Assembly (NCBI GenBank): GCA_029775875.1
Contig: JARVKD010000011.1
Coordinates: 1 to 33,972, forward strand
Direction of reading: 5' to 3'
DNA from: Nitrososphaeria archaeon
Lineage (GTDB): Archaea; Thermoproteota; Nitrososphaeria; Nitrososphaerales; JACAEJ01
Length of the DNA: 33,972 nucleotides
The position numbers and the translations under genes were made by a program. Positions 26,430 to 33,972 of this stretch are shown here, piece after piece (position 1 is the stretch's first letter; each line of letters begins with the position of its first letter). The notes under the pieces are model-generated. The model saw nothing but the letters and a program-made list of their open reading frames with translations. It was not told where the DNA came from and searched no databases.

Positions 26430-26828
26430 ATGACTCTAACCATAGATACTCGCTTTTTCCTTACACATCTCTTGGCCGACTCAGAGGAGCTTAGAAGAAG
26501 CACAAAGGAGAGGCTCATTCAACTTAAAAAGGTTGGTGGGATCGTGCCGACAATAGTATTGCACGAAGTCTACAACTTCGTTTGCCAGCATGTAGGTAAA
26601 GATGTAGCTGAGATGCGGGTGAAATCTATCTTAGGAGAAGAGTTTAGAATTGTAGAGCTAAATACTAGCATAGCCATAAACTCCGCCCGCCTTAAATACA
26701 AGTATAGAGGTTTGCCTACTGCTGACGCAATAATTGCAGCAACATCTATTGAGCTAAAATCTACACGCATAATTTCAGACGATCCACATTTTGAGCAGAT
26801 CAAGGAAGTTAAGACTGAATGGATATGA
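26430..26828 (+). CDS. vapC: PIN-domain ribonuclease toxin (VapC)
   Basis: LTIDTRFFLTHLL; IVPTIVLHEVYNFV; GLPTADAIIAATSIELKSTRIISDDPHFEQI; acidic PIN residues retained. Confidence 0.9.
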   Translation: MTLTIDTRFFLTHLLADSEELRRSTKERLIQLKKVGGIVPTIVLHEVYNFVCQHVGKDVAEMRVKSILGEEFRIVELNTSIAINSARLKYKYRGLPTADAIIAATSIELKSTRIISDDPHFEQIKEVKTEWI

Positions 26829-26899
26829 TAAGAATAAAACACGCTTTAAGTAATGACAGACATCCAGAAAAATATAATCTGATCAATTCTTTCGACGAA

Positions 26900-27433
26900 T
26901 CAAAAGATTTCGGGTAGCCTATGTCCTATCTCAGGATGAGGGATTTTACTACTTTGTGGCACAAAAATCTTTGCAGGGTCGAAGATGTATAAATATATAT
27001 TATGCCCTATAGGATCATCTTTAACTATCTTTGTTGGCTTCCAGCCTCTTATTTCATAGTCATGGGATACAACGCGAGTACCTATTTTCAACTCTTTCTC
27101 AAGTTTCGGTCTTAACTTTTCATTAGCTAAAACATTCAGGTAAAGAGTGACAATGTCAGCGTTGGATATGTTCACATTGAAGAAGTCTTCGTTTATTATC
27201 TTTATCCTGCTTTCCAAGTTTAACCTCTTTACTTCATCCATGGATCTTTTGAAAAGGTCTTGACGAATCTCTATCCCTATACATCTCAACTGAAATTCTT
27301 TTGCTGCCATGATGAGTATCCTACCATCCCCTGAACCCAGATCGTAAAGAATTTCGTCAGGCTTAGGCTCAGCCAATTGAAGCATCTTTCTGACTACATA
27401 GGTAGGGGATTCAACGAAGGGCGATACGTTCAT
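26900..27433 (-). CDS. Class I SAM methyltransferase, aKMT-like (archaeal protein lysine methyltransferase)
   Basis: SPTYVVRKMLQLAEPKPDEILYDLGSGDGRILIMAAKEF...; LRPKLEKELKIGTRVVSHDYEIRGWKPTKIV..HNIYLYIF resembles crenarchaeal aKMT. Confidence 0.75.
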   Translation of the reverse strand: MNVSPFVESPTYVVRKMLQLAEPKPDEILYDLGSGDGRILIMAAKEFQLRCIGIEIRQDLFKRSMDEVKRLNLESRIKIINEDFFNVNISNADIVTLYLNVLANEKLRPKLEKELKIGTRVVSHDYEIRGWKPTKIVKDDPIGHNIYLYIFDPAKIFVPQSSKIPHPEIGHRLPEIF

Positions 27434-27575
27434 AAATGGAACTTTAATACATCATATATAAGAATTTTAATTTCAAGGCGAAGCTTCAAGGAGAATTCTT
27501 TGTAGTCAAGTATGACTCATAGGTTAGAGAGAATCCTCGAATTACTCGATCAGATTTAAAATTAAATAAAGAGAT

Positions 27576-28685
27576 TTAGGTCTGCCTTAAACGCCTATCC
27601 AACTTTTCACAAATCTCGTCAAAGACTGTTAGGAGAGACCAGCCTTCTGCAGTGACTGCCATCATACTCGAAGGAGCATACGCTCTCGCCTTCACTGTGA
27701 ATCTCTTTCTCTCCCCTGTTACTGAACTTACCTTTCCATGCACTACAATTTCTTGCAGGTCTGGGTGCATCTTCCATCCTCTTCTTGCAACTCTCTCAAT
27801 CTTTCTTTTGGCTGATTGCATCAGTCCTTCATCTTGATCCTTGAACCCAACGATATAGACTGGTATCTGAATCATGGGTCTGAATTCTAACAAAAGAGAT
27901 ATGATATCTCTTGGAGTTATTATCCCAATAGGCTTATGCCTTTCTACAACCAAGGAATAGCTCTTTTTACGATTTATCATCTCATGAACTACATCCAGTA
28001 TGGGTGTTCTTCTTGTCACGTGAAGAGGATTACTATCTGTAAGTCCTTTTATTCCCATCTCTAGGAGTTTAATCCTCTTTCCTACCTTCTCTCCAATCTT
28101 CATGCTTTCACGTGGCTTGACAAAATACCAAACCAGATCTTTGGCTGTAATCAATCCCTTGAGCTTCCCTTCTTGATCAACCAGAGGGACGTGGCTAATT
28201 CCATTTCTGAGCATTATACTTCTTACTACTCCTATTGAAGAATCTGGGCTAACAGTAACTAGGTTTTCGACCATCAAATCCTCTGATAAGAATATCTTCA
28301 AATCGTCACAATCCGCCATCTTCTCCAAGATCTTTGTTTGCCTAACAACGCCCACAACAGACTCATTCTCCACAACTGGCAGTATCCTAATCCTATTGTG
28401 CACCAACTTTGATGAAGCATCATAGATAGGAGTACTAGAAGTTATGCTAGGAGGCCTAAATGAGATTTTGGAAACAGAAGTCCTTTCAGGATGAGTTACT
28501 TTTAACACATCCCTTACAGTTACAAGTTTTGGAGGATGATCATTTGTGACAAGAGCTTCATAGCTTCCAGAATTCTGAAGAAGGGATATTAGCTTCGATA
28601 TAATATCAGAATGTAAAACACTTGGATAATCTACTTCAATGACTTCTATGACAGGAGAATGTGCAAACGCTTTAAGGTCAGGCAT
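27576..28685 (-). CDS. Multi-CBS-domain protein with a C-terminal HPF/RaiA-like domain
   Basis: CBS-type repeats (e.g. VSPDSSIGVVRSIMLRNGISHVPLVDQEGKLKGLITAKDLV); C-term ...AKRKIERVARRGWKMHPDLQEIVVHGKVSSVTGERKRFTVKARAYAPSSMMAVTAEGWSLLTVFDEICEKLDRRLRQ. Confidence 0.75.
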   Translation of the reverse strand: MPDLKAFAHSPVIEVIEVDYPSVLHSDIISKLISLLQNSGSYEALVTNDHPPKLVTVRDVLKVTHPERTSVSKISFRPPSITSSTPIYDASSKLVHNRIRILPVVENESVVGVVRQTKILEKMADCDDLKIFLSEDLMVENLVTVSPDSSIGVVRSIMLRNGISHVPLVDQEGKLKGLITAKDLVWYFVKPRESMKIGEKVGKRIKLLEMGIKGLTDSNPLHVTRRTPILDVVHEMINRKKSYSLVVERHKPIGIITPRDIISLLLEFRPMIQIPVYIVGFKDQDEGLMQSAKRKIERVARRGWKMHPDLQEIVVHGKVSSVTGERKRFTVKARAYAPSSMMAVTAEGWSLLTVFDEICEKLDRRLRQT

Positions 28686-28836
28686 ACTTCTTTAACAGAC
28701 TGCTAATCTCATAAATGTTGCTGATTTTGATGCTCACTTCATCTTTGATATATGGCTTTGACTATAGATATGAATTGGCTTAACGAGTTACATCAATATT
28801 TTTCATATATAAATCATTGAATTCTTGATGATCACT

Positions 28837-30438
28837 TCATCCTTGATTTCCAATACGAAAATTTTTTATTTTTTCTACTATTAATCTATAAGCATAGCCA
28901 CCTATTAGAGCCATGGCACTAGCGTCTATTATATTATCAGACACAGCAGTTGTAGCCCATTGAAAACTATTATCCTTGAACTCTATGAAAACTCTAACAG
29001 TTGATGCTGTACCACTGGCGCTATCGACAACTGTTACTTTATAGTTGATAAGGTTGACACTTTTTAGCTGAGGAAAGCACTTTAATAGAGCTTTTCTTAA
29101 AGCTTGATCCAAAGCATGAACAGGACCGACTCCTATTGAAGCCTCATATAATACTTCATCATCGACCTTTACCATGACTTCGCCACTAGTGAATTTGAAA
29201 TTGTTCTTCATAGTAGAAACTCTCCAAAGCTGGACTTGAAAGGGATAGAGATTGTAACCTAGAGCTTTTAAGAAGATCAAATGAACAGTAGCATTGGCAT
29301 CCTCAAAATGATAGCCTTGGGCTTCCATATTCTTTATTTCATTTAGAACTTTATCCACTACCTCGCTTTGTTTATCCAATTTTATTCCTAACCTTAAAGC
29401 CATATTCATCACACCCGCTCTTCCTGATAACTCTGAAATAGAAAGTTCTCTGCGATTACCTACTAAAGAAGGTTCTATATGCTCGTAAGCCCTTGGTTGC
29501 TTCAATATGGCATCTATGTGCACGCCACCTTTATGGGCAAAGGCGTTCTTTCCAACATAAGGCTGATAAGGATTTGGAGGCAAGTTTGTCAATTCATATA
29601 CATACTTTGAAAGATCCGATAAATCCTTTAACTGCTCATTTATCGGTTTATTATTAACTAAAGCTCTAAGACCCATCTTCAATTGGAGAGTCGGTAATAA
29701 TTGGCAAAGGTCAGCATTGCCGCATCTCTCTCCAAGACCATTTATCGTAGTTTGAACATGATTTACACCTTTTAATATAGCTATGAGAGTATTGGCTATT
29801 GCAAGCCCAGAATCGTTATGGCAATGAATCCCAATAGGCGCTTTTAATTCAGCCTTTGTTCTCTCAACTATACTTTGAACATCTGTAATTAAAGCCCCTC
29901 CATTTGTATCACAGAGCACTATAACCTTTGCTCCAGCTTCTTCTGCCTTCTTTACCACCTTTAATGCGTACTCATGATTATCCTTAAAACCATCAAAAAA
30001 ATGCTCAGCATCAAATATAACATCGAGGTTGTGATTTTTAAGATACTCTATAGAATCTTCGACCATTCTTAAATTTTCATCTAATGTAGTTTGCAATACC
30101 TCAGTGACATGCAAATTCCAAGCCTTGCCAAATATAACTGCAGTCTTTACTTCTGTCTCAAGAAGAGCATTAAGCATAGAATCCTTGCCAGGTTTGACAT
30201 CTTTCTTCCTCGTGCTACCGAAGGCAACTATCTCCGAATTTTTTAAGGATATATTCTTGATGACTTTGAAGAACTCCATATCCTTAGGATTAGAGCCAGG
30301 CCATCCTCCCTCAATGTATCTTACTCCTAATTCATCTAATCTTTGAGCTATGCTTAGTTTATCTTGTAGGGAGAAGCTTATCCCATAGGTCTGAGCTCCA
30401 TCTCTAAGAGTAGTATCAAGAATCTCTATGTAATCCAA
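28837..30438 (-). CDS. cimA: (R)-citramalate synthase (CimA-type alpha-isopropylmalate synthase family)
   Basis: IEILDTTLRDGAQTYGISFSLQDKLSIAQRLDELGVRYIEGGWPGSNPKD; GIHCHNDSGLAIANTL; C-terminal LeuA dimer-like domain with SASGTASTVRVFIEF. Confidence 0.87.
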   Translation of the reverse strand: MDYIEILDTTLRDGAQTYGISFSLQDKLSIAQRLDELGVRYIEGGWPGSNPKDMEFFKVIKNISLKNSEIVAFGSTRKKDVKPGKDSMLNALLETEVKTAVIFGKAWNLHVTEVLQTTLDENLRMVEDSIEYLKNHNLDVIFDAEHFFDGFKDNHEYALKVVKKAEEAGAKVIVLCDTNGGALITDVQSIVERTKAELKAPIGIHCHNDSGLAIANTLIAILKGVNHVQTTINGLGERCGNADLCQLLPTLQLKMGLRALVNNKPINEQLKDLSDLSKYVYELTNLPPNPYQPYVGKNAFAHKGGVHIDAILKQPRAYEHIEPSLVGNRRELSISELSGRAGVMNMALRLGIKLDKQSEVVDKVLNEIKNMEAQGYHFEDANATVHLIFLKALGYNLYPFQVQLWRVSTMKNNFKFTSGEVMVKVDDEVLYEASIGVGPVHALDQALRKALLKCFPQLKSVNLINYKVTVVDSASGTASTVRVFIEFKDNSFQWATTAVSDNIIDASAMALIGGYAYRLIVEKIKNFRIGNQG

Positions 30439-30660
30439 ATCTATGACCTCCTTAGCAAGTCTTGAACAATATTAGTAATATAAGGATAACTAAAAGAAAA
30501 TTTTTCATTAATACTCTTTTCCCATTACTTCATCATTCAGAGATATGAATTTTTATCATGGATGAAGTTCTTATTTTTATTGAAATTTTATACTCTCTTT
30601 CACTTCATTTTACTATAGCAAGGAAGAATTGGCAAAAGGGTTAAGATAGGGAGAGCAACC

Positions 30661-30783
30661 ATGTATAGAATAGATAGAGAGCATCCATTGGTTAAAAGAT
30701 TGAATGAAATCATTAACGAAATTTCTTTACAAATGGCTGAGCAAGAATTGGAAAAGATGAAGAGAGAAGTTTCTGTAACCTAG
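30661..30783 (+). CDS. Small ORF (40 aa), unknown
   Basis: MYRIDREHPLVKRLNEIINEISLQMAEQELEKMKREVSVT*, directly upstream of the R-M gene; too short for the ORF track. Confidence 0.35.
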   Translation: MYRIDREHPLVKRLNEIINEISLQMAEQELEKMKREVSVT

Positions 30784-30853
30784 AAGATCAGGTGTTAACA
30801 ATACGTTAGGAAGTTTTTTAAGATAGAAAGGACGAATTAAGAAAGGAATTATA

Positions 30854-33760
30854 TTGACGACTCAAATGTCAAGTCGCTTTGTTTCAGAACGCGACTTTGT
30901 AGCTAATTACATATTGCCTAAGTTGAAAGAGGCAAGTAGGATTATTGGAAAAGCGGATGTCGTTGAATTTCACGTTGAGAAATCTATCGACGGCATAGCC
31001 GATTTGACTGCTGAGAAAGGCGGTAAAGGTCTTTTTGTGTTAGAGGCAAAGTTCAAGAAGAAGATCGGTAAAGTCGAGCATGATATAGAGCCTCGTGACC
31101 CAGATGTAATAAACCAAGCCGTGAATTATGCAGTTTTTGGTGGCTTTCCTTATTATCTAACTTGCAACGCTAAAAGAATAGTTCTATTTCAATTAAGACC
31201 AGGAATTAAAGCCTATGAGAGTGAAATAGCATCGTATGAATATGATGTTCATCCAAATTGGGCTGAAGAGATTCTAAAAGCAACTCTCGAATTAATTCCT
31301 ATTCGCCTTAAGCCTTTAGATGATACTCTTGTTGATACCCTTCATGAGGCATTTAATGATCTTTACCCAGAATTTCTATCATCGCTAAAGGATAGACTGA
31401 AGGATAAAAGATTTCATGATAAGTATGTCGATTGGCTTGAAAGTCAAGGTATTGAGTTTAATGATGAGAATAATAGGCTGATAGCGGAGCAGTCCACATA
31501 TTTACAGATTAACAAACTTCTATTCTATCAAGTCATTAGAGTAATTTACCCCAATAGGTTAAGCCCGCTTAAGATTAAAGAGGATGAAGATGTTTCTGAT
31601 GCTTTGAATAGATTTTATGCTGAGGCTAGAGCAATAGATTATGCTCCAATTTATGAGAGCGATATTATAAGTGAAATTCCTTTCACAATAAGGGCTAAGG
31701 AGCGAATAAGAACGCTCCTTGATACATTAAATGAATTTGACTTTTCAAAGATGGAGAGTGACTTCCTTGGTAGAGTTTATGAGAAACTCATCACACCTAT
31801 TGAAAGGAAGAGGCTCGGACAATTCTATACTCCTCCAGGTATAGTCGATTTTATAATTCAACTCACATTAAGGCAACCTAATGCAATAGTTTTAGACCCA
31901 GGTTGTGGTTCAGGTTCATTTCTTGTTAAAGCGTATCATAAATTGCGTGAACTTAATGGCATACCTAAGTATGCTTCTGGAGCCCTTGGAGAAACATTCC
32001 ATAAGCAGTTATTGGAGCAAATATATGGTGTTGATATTAATCAGTTTCCAGCCCATCTATCAGTGATTAGCCTTGCAATTCAGAATCCTAAGGCTAAGAT
32101 TGATAAAGTGAACGTTATTGTAAATGATTTCTTTAACGTTAAGCCTGGTCAAGCCACTCTATCGGGCTTTGAGAGTATAACGACTGAAGGCAAGAGAACT
32201 TTGATTGAATTGCCACCATATTTTGATGTGGTCGTTGCTAATCCACCTTACATAAGGCAAGAACTCTTAGGTGATAAAGAGAAGCGTAAGATTAAGGAAT
32301 TAATTGAAGGAGAATACAAAGGCAAGGTGTTTATAGGAGCCCCAATAAAGAAGGTTTCAGATGCTATAATTCTCGACAAGCAGAGCGATATTTACATTTA
32401 CTTCTTTATTCATGGAATAAGGCTCCTAAGGAACAATGGCTACTTAGGTTTTATATCTTCAAACAAGTGGCTTGAGGTAGGCTATGGAGAACCTTTCCAA
32501 AAATTTCTACTTGATTATACGAAAATACACTATGTCATTGAGTTTGATAGAGCCGTATTCCCTGATGCTGAGGTAGATACTGCTGTGACAATTTTGGAAA
32601 AAGAGGGTAATAAAGCAAAGCGGAACAATAACCTAGTAAAATTTGTAAGGCTTAAGCAAAAGATGGATTTGAATACGCAATTAAGACTTATTAGTGAAGT
32701 TAAAGAGAGTTTTGAGGACGAAAGAATCAGAATCAATTTAGTTAATCAAGGCGATCTTAAGCCTAGTAAATGGAATGTATATCTAAGGGCTCCACCCGTC
32801 TACTTTAAGTTGATTAATAATCCACTTCTCAAGCCAGCCAATGAATTACCAATCGAAATATACCGAGGTCCTACACCAGGTTGTAATGAATATTTTATCT
32901 TAGACAAAGAATATGCTAAAGAATGGGAGATAGAATCTGATTATTTATGCCCTGTTATCACTTCACCTAAAGATATTTACGGTCTAATAGTTAAGAAGAA
33001 TACGATTAACACTTACTTCTTCTGGTGCCATAAACATAAAAATCAATTAAAAGGCACTAATGCCCTAAAATATATCGAGTATGGAGAGAAACTGAAGGTT
33101 CAGGTGGGAAGGAAGTCTGAAAGAAGTGATAGAAATGTCAGACTTTTGCCACAATTAGAGACTATTAAGAACCGTGACCCATGGTATGGTTTACCAGAAC
33201 AAGAACCAGGTCATTTATTAGTTCCAAGAATGGTGAGGAAAAAATTCAGAGTATATTACAATGCTGATCATGTGCAAGCCAAAGACACATTTAACTGTAT
33301 AAAATTAAGAGAAGGTAACCCAAAGGCTTTAGCAGGGTATCTCAATTCCTCAACGGGACGATTTTTGGTCGAATTGGCTTCGAGGGCATATACGGGAATG
33401 CTCGAACTGCAAACCTATGAACTTAAACAATTACCACTGTTGGATGTCACCAAGATTAAACCGGATGATATTGAAAAGATATCTAGGAAGTTTGATGAAC
33501 TCTCAAACGCTGTGCAGAATTTAGTTCTAGCAGAAGAAGAACTAGAAAAATCAAAATCCAAGACAAAGAAAGAGCGAGGATTATTCGAAGATGAAATCCG
33601 CCAAAAACTCGATTCAGCGATCGAGAACGAAAGAAAAGCGCAAAAAGAACTTGATGAAACTATCTATGACATCCTTAATCTAAAACCAAGTGAGAGAAAG
33701 CAAATCGAACATGGATTATTAGAATTACAAGAAATACGAAGGCTCAGAACTCAAGTATAG
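30854..33760 (+). CDS. Type IIG-like (Eco57I-type) restriction-modification protein: N-terminal nuclease-like domain, N6-adenine methylase, C-terminal specificity region
   Basis: PD-(D/E)xK-like IDGIADLTAEKGGKGLFVLEAKFKKK; GQFYTPPGIVDFI; VLDPGCGSGSFLVKAYHKL; VVANPPYIRQEL (NPPY). TTG start. Confidence 0.88.
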   Translation: MTTQMSSRFVSERDFVANYILPKLKEASRIIGKADVVEFHVEKSIDGIADLTAEKGGKGLFVLEAKFKKKIGKVEHDIEPRDPDVINQAVNYAVFGGFPYYLTCNAKRIVLFQLRPGIKAYESEIASYEYDVHPNWAEEILKATLELIPIRLKPLDDTLVDTLHEAFNDLYPEFLSSLKDRLKDKRFHDKYVDWLESQGIEFNDENNRLIAEQSTYLQINKLLFYQVIRVIYPNRLSPLKIKEDEDVSDALNRFYAEARAIDYAPIYESDIISEIPFTIRAKERIRTLLDTLNEFDFSKMESDFLGRVYEKLITPIERKRLGQFYTPPGIVDFIIQLTLRQPNAIVLDPGCGSGSFLVKAYHKLRELNGIPKYASGALGETFHKQLLEQIYGVDINQFPAHLSVISLAIQNPKAKIDKVNVIVNDFFNVKPGQATLSGFESITTEGKRTLIELPPYFDVVVANPPYIRQELLGDKEKRKIKELIEGEYKGKVFIGAPIKKVSDAIILDKQSDIYIYFFIHGIRLLRNNGYLGFISSNKWLEVGYGEPFQKFLLDYTKIHYVIEFDRAVFPDAEVDTAVTILEKEGNKAKRNNNLVKFVRLKQKMDLNTQLRLISEVKESFEDERIRINLVNQGDLKPSKWNVYLRAPPVYFKLINNPLLKPANELPIEIYRGPTPGCNEYFILDKEYAKEWEIESDYLCPVITSPKDIYGLIVKKNTINTYFFWCHKHKNQLKGTNALKYIEYGEKLKVQVGRKSERSDRNVRLLPQLETIKNRDPWYGLPEQEPGHLLVPRMVRKKFRVYYNADHVQAKDTFNCIKLREGNPKALAGYLNSSTGRFLVELASRAYTGMLELQTYELKQLPLLDVTKIKPDDIEKISRKFDELSNAVQNLVLAEEELEKSKSKTKKERGLFEDEIRQKLDSAIENERKAQKELDETIYDILNLKPSERKQIEHGLLELQEIRRLRTQV

Positions 33761-33868
33761 AAGACTCTTCGAAGGTAAGAAAGAATAGATTATTTTGTCT
33801 ATTTCTTGTCTCTTTTAGTAAAAAGGAATACTTCTGGCACTTGCTTTGAATATTCATTCCATTTTAAA

Positions 33869-33972
33869 TCATATTATTTTGTTCAAATCCAGAATCTCTA
33901 AAGCAACTATATCTTTGCCATCATCATAGAAGAATATTACAAAACCGTCTTCTGTAGGCTCGCCTATTGGCT
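33869..33972 (-). CDS. DUF2283-like protein, C-terminal fragment truncated by window edge
   Basis: Minus-strand ...PIGEPTEDGFVIFFYDDGKDIVALEILDLNKII*, resembling the DUF2283 ending (..Y...G..vg.EIL.as). Confidence 0.55.
   Translation of the reverse strand, partial: PIGEPTEDGFVIFFYDDGKDIVALEILDLNKII

Noticed and set aside
33779-33811. AAGAAAGAATAGA...TCTATTTCTT inverted repeat after the R-M gene
   Set aside because: Imperfect AT-rich stem; could be a terminator but too weak to list as a feature.

Overview
This is an archaeal chromosomal window, probably from a Bathyarchaeia-like lineage. The lineage is inferred from gene content only. Both ends carry partial genes: an APC-type permease N-terminus on the left and a DUF2283-like C-terminus on the right. 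From left to right I read: ribosomal protein eS17, a MoaD/ThiS-like ubiquitin-fold protein overlapping KEOPS subunit Cgi121, an AhbC/D-like radical SAM/SPASM protein, a class II HMG-CoA reductase, and a probable intron-containing tRNA-Val(GAC). Next comes an approximately 12 kb alpha-glucan locus with three GT4 glycogen-synthase-like genes, two GH57 genes, a GH15 glucoamylase and a GT35-like phosphorylase. This is followed by an AlkP-superfamily protein, a hemerythrin-rubredoxin fusion, aspartate kinase, an H4MPT C1/methyl-branch cluster (fwdC, mch, RimK/MptN-like ligase, ftr, mer), VapBC, an aKMT-like methyltransferase, a CBS protein with an HPF-like C-terminus, citramalate synthase and a type IIG-like restriction-modification protein. 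The most striking structure is in the glucan locus. A module [small (w)HTH protein - standalone N-terminal half of a GT4 enzyme - full-length GT4] occurs twice on the minus strand. A third GT4 on the plus strand carries a C-terminal winged-helix domain clearly homologous to one of the standalone HTH proteins. This suggests an undescribed regulatory or heteromeric glycosyltransferase system. No CRISPR arrays, rRNA genes or transposases were seen.
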